From positions 26,374,422-26,438,421 of the forward strand of contig NC_052352.1 in NCBI RefSeq assembly GCF_009727055.1: a stretch of 64,000 nt of DNA, written 5' to 3'. The translations under genes and the position numbers were made by a program. The DNA comes from Benincasa hispida. Taxonomy: Eukaryota; Streptophyta; Magnoliopsida; Cucurbitales; Cucurbitaceae. The notes beneath the pieces were generated by a model that saw only the letters and a list, made by a program, of their open reading frames with translations, searched no databases and was not told the DNA's origin. The first letter of the stretch is position 1. Each line of letters opens with the position of its first letter. Positions 1-11,300 of this stretch are shown here, one piece after another.

Positions 1-690
1 ATGTCCTTAATCGGTGTCGGCAGGTGGGGTCGCTACGAGGTACAGTTGATAACTTCTAACCAGTCATCGTACATCACTCGGTGATCGACTCACCATCAAC
101 AAGTACCCAATAACATTCATGTCTGTAGAGTGATAGTGTACTCTCCACAGACATATGAATGTATGGTCTCGGGCTCCATCTCTCGACAGATTGTGATCAG
201 ATGTCAGTCCATAAATAATCCTTCATGGAACCTTATAGAATCCAATGTGCGCAGTAACGATAGTATTCGAGGGTGGAGTGGGATAGTGCGCTGGAGAATT
301 GCCTCTCGACGCCTACAAGTATATTCTCCATAGTACGATCTCGCCATACAACAGATGTTGATGAATGGACTGGTCGTACAAACTCGGATCGACAGGTTTG
401 GGTTTTAAAGTCATGATCTGAAAAAAATATTTCTCAATTAAAAAAATATTTGTTTTCTCATTAGAAGAATAATTACAACTTAATTAAAGAATAATGTAAA
501 CTTAATTAAAAGATAATGTTACAATATAATTAAAAAGATAATATTACAACTTATTAAAAGATATGTAACTAATAAAGTAAACTATAATAAAAATTGAATA
601 TACAATAAAATATAAGTGGGTGAAGGAATCTCGCTCATAATTGTCTTCACTTTATTTTTACTTTTCTTTTGTTAAAAACTATACTATAAT
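1..690. other. Unassigned sequence, AT-rich from about 420
   Basis: No coding region is recognised. The first 400 bases have moderate GC and only short open frames. From about 420 the sequence becomes very A-rich, with repeated 'aattaaaagataat' phrases typical of plant intergenic DNA. It may be the upstream part of the PMD locus that follows, but no homology was seen. Confidence 0.3.
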
Positions 691-699
691 ATTGAGTAG

Positions 700-2388
700 T
701 TTAATGAAATGCTATGAGGTTAAGTTTAATATGGTTAGGAACACAATTTCGTGAGCTTACAGATGATGCAGACGAGGAAACCGCCATAAGATATGCGCGA
801 GCATATATACTACAAATGATAAGTGGAAGTCTGTTTTCAGATAAATTAAGTCATTTTGTTCACTTGATGTTCCTGTCACTGTTAGCTAACCTCCATGATG
901 CGGGGCGGTATTCGTGGGTTGGAGCATACTTGGCATGGTTGTATAGAAAACTATGCAAAGCTACAAGACCTGAGGTTCGAGAGATAGTTGGGCTTCTCAT
1001 ACTTTTGCAACTATGGGCTTGGGAGCGATTTCCAACAATGGCTCCACAGCTATAACATGTTAATAACGCTCAGTTAGTTGGATGAGCTTACGGTTATCGG
1101 TATGTTGTTTTAATTCAATTTAATTTTTATATTACTGATCTAGTTAATTTAAATTCTAAATTATCAATTTAAAAATTTAGGTGAAGAGACAAATTTTGTG
1201 TGACTAAGACAGCCCACATGTAGTCAGCCAATATAGATATATGTTTGATCTGCTTCAACCTGAACAGTTACATTACACTGAACCTAATTGATTATTTTAT
1301 ACACATTTTTATTGTATTTATCTTTAATATCCTTTTAATTTTCCCGGGAATAGCTACACAATATCCTTTTATACACAATTGATTATTTTTATTGTATTTG
1401 TCTTTAATATTCTCTAATATAATATTTTGTGTTTTAGGTTATTTGGGAGCCGTACAAAATTATTATGCATACTTTGCCTAATTTTTGTACGAATGGTCAA
1501 AACATATGGCGGACGATGAGTCCTCTCATATGTTTTCACATTGGTGAGTGGCATCTTCCTAACAGGGTGATTAGACAATTCGGTTTTTAGCAGGATGTCT
1601 TATCGCCTTGTAATACTGAACCCGTACTGCATGATATTGACCTAAGGACTGGAGATTGGTCCGAAAAAGTTGCACATTTGGTAGTACGATGGCACTATCG
1701 TGCAAGGTTTATTACACTGGGAGTTTCTTTTGAACAGTTTGACACAGATGTCACTCCAGAATATATTCATTGATATAATAATATCATAAGGTGCTACATC
1801 ACTCGTCCGGAAGCAACTGTGGATCATCTGGTAAATGAATGAATATTATCTAATTATTTTTAATTTAAATTTATTTTAAATATTATCTAATTGTTTTGTA
1901 ATTCATAGAGATCGAACAACAGTAGACTCCGTGAGGTTGCGAATGATCCAAACTAGGTTCTTGCTATATGTAGTGACAACCAAAGCTATATGGAGGAAAT
2001 TCATTATATGTACGATATACCTATTGTTCCTTCACCAACTCCTAGACGTAGAGGACCTGTTCGGGAAGAGGATGAGTTTAATGAGGTTGCACATAATGTT
2101 GAAGAGTTGTCCCCTATGATACAGATGCAGAGTCAAACTGATTATGTTAGTCCGATGATGATGGTGCCAATATTTGGTTCAGGACATTATGACTCAAAAG
2201 CTGGTCTTTCGTCTTCTTACGTGCATGGACATGGTCAGGGTCGTGGAGAACATAATGAATATTTATATTATGAAGCGTCTGTAGAGGTAACAGAGCAACA
2301 TCAAGAAGCACCCGAGCAACCTCAAGTTCGAAGTCGACGACGACAACCAGCTCGAAATCGACTACGTCCGCCTTGTGGGACACATTGA
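700..2388 (+). pseudogene. Plant mobile domain (PMD) protein, decayed
   Basis: Three blocks read as one protein of the plant mobile domain family, related to MAIN/MAIL proteins and annotated as 'serine/threonine-protein phosphatase 7 long form homolog'. Block 1 (714-1055) contains YARAYILQ and LLQLWAWERF, both typical of the domain. Block 2 (about 1438-1835) contains PLICFHIGEWHLPNRVIRQFG, then HDIDLRTGDW. Block 3 (about 1909-2388) is a charged C-terminal tail rich in Q, R and E. The intervals, about 1056-1437 and 1836-1908, look like introns; the second ends in TTCATAG. In-frame stops lie at 1588-1590 (TAG), 1771-1773 (TGA) and 1954-1956 (TAG), so it cannot make a full product. PMD genes are often carried by or derived from transposons. 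No terminal repeats are visible here. Confidence 0.75.
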
Positions 2389-3146
2389 TTTTTGTAATTA
2401 TTTTTATATAAATGAGATATTTAATTTATATTTTTTTATTTTTATGAGATATTATTTTTTTAATTTATTCTTTTTAGAGTTTAAATAAAATAATAAAATA
2501 TTTTTAGAAATTGTTTTTATAAAATGAAAAATTAAAAAAAAGAAAAAAAATAAAGGAAGAAAGAAAGAAGAATGTGGAATGTGTAATAATTAAAAAAGAA
2601 AAATAAATAAATTTGTACGGATGACCCAAAAATTGAAATGTACTCTCGCTTTCTATCAAAATCTCACTATCTCGCTCTCGCTCTCAAAATCCCGCTCTCT
2701 CAAAATCTTGCTCTCTTTCATAATCTCGCTCAAAATTCGCTCTCTCTCATAATAATAATGTTTCACCTTTCTGAAAAAGAGAAGGGGCAAGGTCGAGGGT
2801 TCAAAATTTGACCTAGCTTGGTCGAATTTTGAACCCTCGAGTTAATAGAAAAAACAACAACAACAACAACAATATTTTTACAAATAGTTTGAAAATAACA
2901 ATATTTTCCTAAATAGTTTCTAAAAGGACAATATCCTTTTAATTTTCCCATGTTTCGATTTGAAAAAAAAAAAAAAGAATTGAATACCTTGTGTAGGATA
3001 ATTTAATTTAAAATTTAAGTCATAAAAGATTTGGAAATTTGGTATTTAAAAGGGCAAAAAAAAAAATACATTTTTATTTAGGATATTTAGGGGTAAAGTT
3101 TTGGAGGTTTTGTTGATCGTTTTTGGATGGAGCTTGAATGCCATTA
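2389..3146. other. AT-rich intergenic DNA with simple repeats
   Basis: There is no gene. It holds a pyrimidine-rich (CTCGCT)-like stretch at about 2640-2755, a strong hairpin at 2794-2839 and a short (CAA)n tract at about 2855-2872. This is the left flank of the large gypsy insertion. The sequence to 3146 should be contiguous with the sequence after 24352 in an empty allele. Confidence 0.5.
2794..2839. repeat. Near-perfect inverted repeat (hairpin)
   Basis: Arms at 2794-2812 and 2821-2839 are reverse complements over about 19 bases, with one internal mismatch. The arm core is CGAGGGTTCAAAATT. The loop is 8 bases (CTAGCTTG). It is not a rho-independent terminator in this plant context. It may be a remnant of a small foldback element. 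Confidence 0.7.
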
Positions 3147-3151
3147 AGTCT
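3147..3151. repeat. Target-site duplication AGTCT, left
   Basis: These five bases directly precede the TGATAACTTG start of the 5' LTR. They are identical to 24348-24352, which follow the 3' LTR end. Confidence 0.8.
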
Positions 3152-4834
3152 TGATAACTTGTAGAAATACAAGTTATTTTACGTTTTTATTTAGGATAAT
3201 TAGGAAAATTCAGTGGAAAATGCATTAGCATGACAAGAAATCCATGCAAACAATCATACTCTGTGTTCATGTGCGTACAAAATTGATAATCTTTGAAAAT
3301 TAAAATCTTTCACTTTTAGATGTAGGATTTCAGATGAAATAAAGAGAAAATCGGCCAAAGAAACAAGTTGCAACCTTGAATGCATAGAAGAAATCAACTC
3401 GATACCTAACTTTGCAATGCATAGCACCATGCGATGAGATGAAACACGAAGATAGAAAAGGATAAATGTGTGGGCAATGGAAGTCAAATCAACAGAGCAA
3501 GTTGGTAGTTGATTTGAGACATTCGTGGAAAAGCCAACGAATCTATGATGCAAAGCAGTCGGCACATCAGGACATGGAAATAAATGCACGGTGCCAGTGA
3601 AATCATTACAGAGAGGCGAAGAATCATCTTTTTTATTCCTATAAATAGCCTATTGAAGAATTGTTTAAGAAGAGCAATAGTCCAAGAAATTGGTCGAAGC
3701 TCTACACGTCCTCCACTATAAAATCCGTCGTTGCCACCACTTCTTCAAACTTTTCCCTGAAGATTCTAAGTGAGAGCTTAGAATTCTTCTCTGAAAAGTA
3801 ACAGAGCTCCATTGTCACCACAACAATCGCTCGGAAAACGGCTATACCAAAGCCAAAGGGAGCAAGACATTGCAACCGATGACTTAATACATTTCTGTCT
3901 TTACATTTTATCTTTTTGTTAATCTATTTCGTTATGTATTAAGTTATCAAGATTGAGAACTCATTAATTCTTAATAAAAATTCGATTTTCATTTATTTTT
4001 ATATATTCATGTATTCTTATTTCTTCATCTTGAGTACCTAAATTTTCTATGAGTTAAGAATAATGATCTAACATTTTCAAAAATATACGTAAGTAAAGTC
4101 CATTTTGTTTAATATGTACTTAACCTATGACTTGAATCCATTGAGAAATTGGTTTAAGTAGAAATAACCTATTGCTTGAGAAAGTAGGAGATTGTGGAAA
4201 TCATTACGCAAAGAGAAAATAGCTTTAGAGATAAAGATAAATATTTTGTTTACAATCAACTTGAACATGCGTCTTAGAGATAAGAATGAATGTGGCTTAG
4301 AGACTGAGAGGTTAGTTTCTCGTTCTTAAAGTTGAAAACATGGACACCTACTTATGCATCATTTAAGAGAATATTAACAAGTCATTTTAATCCTATGTTA
4401 TTAACTGTTCTTTCGTTCATTTCATCGCAAGCTATTTTCTTTGTGGTTGTATCTATCATCCATATCACAATCATCATCATTCTTCATAGACTTTCACCAC
4501 ATCACATCTCATTTTTCCACCATTCATTGCCGAGATTCACTACCATCAGTTACTCTAATTAATTAGTAGTATTTTAGGCATATAAGCATCCACTTCAACA
4601 CATTGATTAACATTCATCACATAAATTCTACATTTCCAATGCTTAGTTAGTATAAGTCCCCGTGTTCAACCTTTTACTCACTAGAAACCTTTTATTTAAA
4701 CTCATACTCGGATTTAGGTAAGGAAAACTTGTGTTCATTTATATTCATACATCTATTCGTCCAAGAAAGGCATGACTTAGGACTATTTCATTATTCACCA
4801 CATCATCATTATATTGCAAAGTGAACGTGCAAAA
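3152..4834 (+). repeat. 5' LTR of the 21-kb gypsy element
   Basis: It is similar along its whole length to 22629-24347. It begins TGATAACTTG with a terminal 10-bp hairpin. By alignment with the 3' copy it ends at AAAA, where the 3' copy has AACA, so the terminal CA is mutated. It contains a TATA box at 3640-3648. At 1683 bp it is slightly shorter than the 3' copy (1719 bp). Many substitutions and small indels separate the two copies, so the insertion is not recent. Confidence 0.85.
3640..3648 (+). promoter_or_regulatory. LTR promoter TATA box
   Basis: TATAAATAG is conserved at the matching place in the 3' LTR (23152-23160). It is the likely core promoter at the U3/R boundary. Inferred from sequence only. 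Confidence 0.6.
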
Positions 4835-4840
4835 AGTTTT

Positions 4841-4858
4841 TGGCGCTGTTGCCGGGGA
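4841..4858 (+). other. Primer binding site, tRNA-Asp type
   Basis: TGGCGCTGTTGCCGGGGA lies six bases after the 5' LTR. It matches the complement of the 3' end of plant tRNA-Asp at all but one position, where canonical elements read TGGCGCC. A tRNA-Asp primer is typical of Athila-type elements and fixes the orientation as forward. Confidence 0.8.
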
Positions 4859-4962
4859 GTTATAAACTAATTAATGTTTGGATTTTTTTTAAAATTTTTT
4901 TTTCAGAACTTTAGTCAACGGTGTAGTGTGCACTCAAACCGAAAGAGTGATGCAATCAGTAT

Positions 4963-6480
4963 ATGAATGATGGTAGTTCGCTTACATTTGTATTTGACCT
5001 GAAGTTTGAGAGAACTTTTCAGAAAAGAAAAAGAGTTAATAGAAGAAGAAGACATCGAAAAAGAAGAATGGGAGACTAGCCAAATGGGAACAACCCTAAC
5101 ATGTTAATTGGGGACAACAACCCTAATGCATAGAATGCGACCAACAACGAAAATGATATGTTGGCACCAGCTCATCCAATACTCCTTACTCATTATCACA
5201 ATAGACCCATCAGAGAGTATGTTACCTAACCTTTATGATTTTTCATCAGGTATTATGCGACCAGCTTTCGAAGGAGCTAGATTTGAAATGAAGTTTGTGA
5301 TGCTCCAGATGCTTCAAACTGCAGGTCAATTTGGGGCAGTTCCTAGTGAAGATCCGCTCGTCCATCGGAAAAGCTTCCTCAAAATATGCAATACATCCGT
5401 CATACCAAATATCACCACGGAGGAAATCCGATTAAGACTCTTCCCCTTCTCTTTAAAGGAGGAAGCACGATAGCAAGTTTATTCCTTGGAGCCGAAAGAG
5501 ATAACTACATGGGACCAAATGGTGGAAAGATGCATGGAGGAGTATTTCTTTCCTACTAAAAAATGCCAAAAGGAGACAAAATATTACAAATTTTGAACAA
5601 AGGGAGAGGGAAACGGTCAGCGATGAGTGGATGCGATTCAAGAAGCTTGTAAGGAATTGTCCACATGAGGTCTTTCATATTGCGTGAAAATTGAAATCTT
5701 TTATGACGAATTGAACAAGATTTCACGGGAAGCATCAGATGCTATAGCAACATATGCAGTATGAACAGGACGTATAATGAAGCAAAAACCATCCTGGATA
5801 GGATTTCACTGAATTCGAAGATTGAGAGGATAATGGTTTTGGCTCGAGATTAGGCAGACAAAGAAACAAGGTGGGAAAATAGAAAATGATGTTGTCATAG
5901 CATTACAAACTCAATTTGTTGCGATGACTATTCTATTACAAACCATGACGTTGAACCAAGCCAACTGAGCCAACGCAGGAAACACTTGTATAATTCACAT
6001 GGTGAATCAAGTTGATGCCTTGGGATGCGCTGGATGTGAGGAGTCACATGCATTGCAAATGTGCCTTTAGAATCCATAATCGGTATGCTTCATTAAACAT
6101 GACCCCCATTCGAACACCTACAATCCTGGATGGAGAAACCATCCAAGTTTCTCCTATGTGTGTGTAGGGGGGAGGGGAAAGGCAATCAACGACAATAGAT
6201 TGAGTGACAAGGTGATCGATATGCAACTAGAGAAGGGTTTCTAGGATTCCATCAAAGGCTATCAAAGACATCATCAACCGCATAGCCAGTCGTCACAAGC
6301 ATTAAGCTCATCTACCCCATTGGAAGTCTTACTGAAGGATACATTCAAAAGAATGATGCTCTATTGCAAAGCCAAGCTATCTACATTCGAAGTCCTGAAA
6401 TGCAAATAGGACAAATAGTTGGGGAATTAAAAACGAGGCAAAAGGGAACCTTACCTAGCAATATTGAGGCCCCAACGCAT
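4963..6480 (+). pseudogene. Ty3/gypsy gag, broken
   Basis: This is the capsid gene of the 21-kb element. It starts at ATG 4963 (MNDGSSLTF), and a stop follows at the end of a basic stretch of about 40 residues. The capsid core is clearest at 5220-5470: LYDFSSGIMRPAF, then FEMKFVMLQMLQTAGQFG and EDPLVHRKSFLKICNT, a signature of plant Athila/Tat gag. Homology resumes in shifted frames to about 5830. A short zinc-knuckle-like stretch lies near 6025-6070, followed by the SNTYNPGWRNHPSFS motif near 6110-6150. Several stops and frameshifts make it non-functional. Downstream, to about 6.8 kb, the sequence is gag-linker-like but unreadable. Confidence 0.8.
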
Positions 6481-6829
6481 GTGGGGGATGCAGGAAAATA
6501 ATAATGTAAGATTGTGATGCTAAGGAGTGGGAAACCACTGAGTGAAAGAATAGAGAGAAGTGACTCAATAGAACTTCAACAAAATGAACAAGCAGATGAA
6601 CAGCAAATTGATCAATAGACCAACATACCAATGTAGAGTTCAAGAAAAGAAAAATGATGTGAAGGAACTCGTTTACAATGTTGAGCCTAGGAAATGAAAA
6701 AGAAAAAATAGAATAAAAGTTTGATTTCCTTAAGTGTGTCATTTCAATGTTGAGCCTAGGAAGCTTAGCTCTTCAACCTTCAAGTCAGAATAGGGGGGAA
6801 AACGAGTTGAGAGTCTTATAAAACCATTT

Positions 6830-7068
6830 CAGTTTTTGCGGGCTTAATTAGTAGGACTTTGGACTCACTCATGTATGAAAAGGTTTAGAATCATTTTTAA
6901 AATGTGCTTCATTGATTGATTGTAATCAGATTTCATTTTTATTGTAAAACTTACCCTTATAGACTATCGAGATTACAGTAACGACCCTTGTGATTGAGCA
7001 AGCATACTTTTATATGAATGTGTGATTTTTCTTGCTCGAGGACGATTAAAAATTAAGTTGGAGGTATT
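6830..7068 (+). mobile_element. 3' internal end and PPT of a second gypsy element
   Basis: Non-coding sequence ends in CTTGCTCGAGGACG followed by AAGTTGGAGGTAT directly before an LTR start at 7069. The 'CTCGAGGACGA...purine tract' arrangement is a common 3' end of plant Ty3/gypsy elements. No coding part or 5' LTR of this element was found, so it is a truncated insertion inside the 21-kb element. Confidence 0.55.
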
Positions 7069-8373
7069 TGATAGCACTGAAAATATGCTATTTTTCTCTT
7101 CTTAATCCTAGGTCGTTACTATGTTTAATGTGTTTATTAATAATTTTATAGGTATCGAGCATTTTGAAGGTGGGATTGATTGCTACAAGCTATTCGGGGT
7201 TAATTTAGAGCAATTAGAAGCTAATTTGAGCGATCGAGCATCAAAAGGATGTGAAATGACGAAAATGCCCCTAGTTGAAACGTTGCGATGCTCAAAGGAG
7301 AGTTGCACAACGCTTAAAGGCAATAGCCTAAAATTTTCATGGAAACAGGGCAGCGTTGCAATGCTACGAACCTTGAACAGAGGCATGCACGTCGTCTGTC
7401 GTAGGGTTACAACGGTACTGCTATATAAAACATTTGTTTCTTTGTTTTAGGGCAGATTATCACCTCTAATTCGGTCTCCAACCAAATTTCTTCCACTTTT
7501 CCCTCTTCCATTTGTGTTTTTATCTATTTTCTTACTTCTCCTCGTGTAATTAATGGAACGATGTTGGGATTTGTCTTCTCCGTCTCCATGGGAAGGTAAG
7601 TTCTAGCTATTTTCTAGTTTAGGGGATTTTGGAACAATGTAATTTTGGGAGTTTTGTTTAATTGCAATTTTCATATCTTGGCTCTGGGTTTGCCTATGTT
7701 TATCTTGCTTAATCAATTGTATTTTCTCTTTATTGTCTGACAAACTACATGAGGATTTGTGGTTGAATGCTTAGGATTATCTAGCAATATGTGACATGAA
7801 ATTGTTAGTGAGTCCATAAGAAGTAATAGGTTGATTAGGCTTGCAATTTGTTGTCTAAAATGAATCGTATTGTTCCTATCAACCTAGAGAAAACCCTAGT
7901 GGGCGTTTAATTAGACAGCGAAAATTAAGCATTCATCCTAATGTAAGCCCTAGAACTTAATGTGGTCAAGCAATCATGTTTAATATGGATTCATTTAAAC
8001 ATGTTTAGCTAATTAGGTAATTAGGACCGTTGGTTGGAGTCCATCGATTGAGCTAGGCATAGTTAAGAAACTAAAATTACATTAACCAATTCGACGATCA
8101 AAATTAAATTGAACAATTCCAATTCCTTTAAGCTCGGTCGCTTCCTTTAATTGCATTTCTATTTTTTACTTTACTTGCATTTTATTTCTTTTTATGCATT
8201 TCCTATTCCAATTCCACACCAACCCCCCCCCCCCCCCACCACTTTAACCAAAAATGAGCTTCGATGAACTAATCTTTCATGCTTTCCTGTGGTTCGACTC
8301 TGGACTTGTCGCTTGTACTACCAGTTAGTATAAGTAGTTCGTTCGGTGATTTATAAATTTTATTTGACTAGCA
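7069..8373 (+). repeat. LTR of a second Ty3/gypsy element
   Basis: It starts TGATAGCACTG directly after a polypurine tract and ends at TTTGACTAGCA before unrelated copia sequence. It has a TATA-like TATATAAAA at 7422-7430. The phrase at 8285-8310 (TTCGACTCTGGACTTG) resembles 3' ends of plant gypsy LTRs. A poly(C) run lies at about 8224-8237. There is no second copy in the window, so the boundaries rest on the PPT and the TG/CA ends. Confidence 0.55.
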
Positions 8374-11300
8374 AGGGTTTATGGGTGACAGTAAACTTCA
8401 AGCTTATCAAGAGCCTCCTTCGCTGCTTCACATGTAGCTACATACTCAGCCTCCATGGTGGAGTCAATAATAAAATCTTGTTTTATACTCCTCCAACCTA
8501 TTGCCCCTCTATTTGGACTGAATACTGGTCCTGATGTAGATTTTCTTGAATCTTTATCGGTCTGAAAATTAGAGTCAGTGTATCTTGTAAAGATCAAATC
8601 CTTAGGGACACAGGCATATAGTTCCTTGTTCTCCTAAGATACATAACGACAGGCCAATGATCATATCCTGGATTGGACTGATACCTGTGAAGGAATCGAA
8701 TTCCTGCGGAAGCATATGAACGCCTTGCACTTAGACATTCAATTTCTGTGGAAATAAAAACAGTAAAATAAAAGATGCATTTGTAGGATAAAAATTCAAA
8801 CAAAACTATAAGCATGCTAGAAAAGAGGCATAAGAGAAGAAATCAAAATTCACCCTTGTTGATTCTTCTAGAGAGAATTTTTAGAGAAAAGTTAAAGAGA
8901 CTGTGGAGGCTTAGAGGCTAGTTTTTTTTTTTTTTTTTTTTTTTTTTAATAATAAAAAAACCCCTTTTTCCTAAACAGGCTATAAGGATATATTTATATG
9001 GAGAAGGGTTAACCCATTCTTCAAGTATTTCCCTTTATACCCTTAGTGCTAATTAATTAAATAACCCTTATTTAATTAATTGACACATTAATTAAATGAC
9101 CATATATTAAATCCTATTTAATGTACATTTAATTAATTATCATAAATATCATATATTTATACTAACTTCAAATCTCCATTATTTCTTAATCAATTAATTA
9201 ACCATTATTAATTCATTCATTCATATTTAATATGGAGTTAATTAACATATAAATATCATATATTTATATGTATACACCTCTTTATGAATCTGATTCAAAT
9301 AAATCTAATATTTGAATCTTCAAATATATCTCTCTTACATAATTTGGATTATAGATCATATCTATAATTAACCATTATATATTAATCTCATTAATATAAA
9401 ATTCCCTCATTTTATTTGAACAATTTAAATCATTCCTCATTACTATACTTTAGTGGGCTAACAAGGGGGCCTTATAGACCTATAGATTAGAAGCTCCAAT
9501 GATATGAGATTAATTGATTAAATTAATATTCATTAACTACCGATCACTCCACTAAAGACTGATAGTTGTACTCTTCACACTGTTGATATATTTCTATGTC
9601 CATGGATATAACCAATCAACAGAGCAATGATCCTTCACAAATGCTCATAACTATAGATGGGTCAAAATACCGTTTTACTCCTACAGTCACATCTAATTAC
9701 TTAAGTACCACTGATTCTTCTAATGAACAAACAGTTTATAGTCCAACTATAAACTAACACCTCTTGAACCGGTGAGAGGTTGAGGCTTCATTGTTCAAGA
9801 CTTGAAACCAACTATTAAGGGAGTAATTTATCTACTTTCCTAAGAAATGGGAATGAGTGAATTTCATCTTATGTAGTTGTGTTCTGAGTTTCCTAATCAA
9901 ACAAATCCCAAAATGGTAGGCTTATTGAGTCAGTCATGGCCACTCTCACCCATACAGATCAAAGGACTGCCGTCATAAACAGGAGTTCATAACTCACTCA
10001 GGATTAAGGTAAAGTCTCCTATGATCATCCTAGTGAAATATTAGTTTCTTCATGTGACGGTGTTATAAAGAGAAACTAATTATTTCATGGTCCGATCTAT
10101 GTATAAACTCTTTTATACAGGATACCTACACTCACATGTCTTTACATGAACAATATGGTTCATATTGTTTGTAAAACTTACATCTCATGTAACAATTACA
10201 AAGTAGGTTGTATCTGTAGTGTTACTAGGATAAGGCACCCAACCTTTATCCATTTACTGCAGACCTTTTAGGTTATTACTCTTGAACACGAACCACCTAT
10301 ATGTCAACCACATACTGTTCAAGTGACATCATATAACCTTGGATCTTAGTTTATTGAATTGAATTAATGTTGTCCAAATGTCAAATAAAATACCTCTGAT
10401 TTTATTAGATAAATAATTTGTGTTAACAAAACTACTAACCACGAGATACACTAGATTTAGGACATCAATCCCAACAACTTGCTGACTATTCCCACTGCAT
10501 AGCATATATTCAGTCATGTACATAACATGGCATACATAAGACTACCAACTACTTCATAGGAAATATGTCTCATATCCTAAACTTCTTGAGGTGTCTTAAG
10601 ACAATGTTTCTTTGATAGATGAACTCCATGCCTGAAAGGTCCCTCTCGAAATTCTACATCTTATATCTAGACAACATCTTGTCTATATACGATGCTTGAG
10701 ATAGGGCTAACGTTTTGTTCTTTCGATTCTGAATGATTTGGATTCCAAGAACATATTGAGCCTCTCCCAAATCTTTCATTTGGATTTGGGTTGCTAGCCA
10801 TTGCTTAACGTCAGTCAAGAATCCTACACCATTCCCAATGAGTAGGATACCATCTACATACAATACCAGGAAGGCTATAGTGGTTTTGGTAATTTTCTTT
10901 TAGACATAAGGTTCATCAATATTCTGTTCAAAGCCATAAGATTTGATCGGAGTGTCAAATCTTATGTGCTAGGATCTAGATACTCGTTTTAACCTATAAA
11001 TGGATTGTTTAAGCTTGCAAATCTTGACCTTGTTCAATGAACCCTTCTGGTTGAGCCATATAGATACTCTCCTCAAGATTGCCATTTAGAAAGTGTCTTA
11101 ACATCCATTTGCCAAATTTCATAATCATAAAATGTGACAATGGACAAGAGTATTCTAATCGAATTTAGCATGACCATAGGGGAGAAAGTTTCTTCATAGT
11201 CCACCCCTCTCTCTGGGTATAACTCTTTGCCACCAGTCGAGCTAAAGGTCTATACTTTACCGGCTTAGTCTCCTTTCCTTTTTTAGATTAATTTACAACC

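Noticed and set aside
4332..4562. 76-codon frame, with a similar 95-codon frame at 23794-24081
   Set aside because: They look like a conserved pair, but both are the same part of the two LTRs; conservation is explained by LTR duplication.
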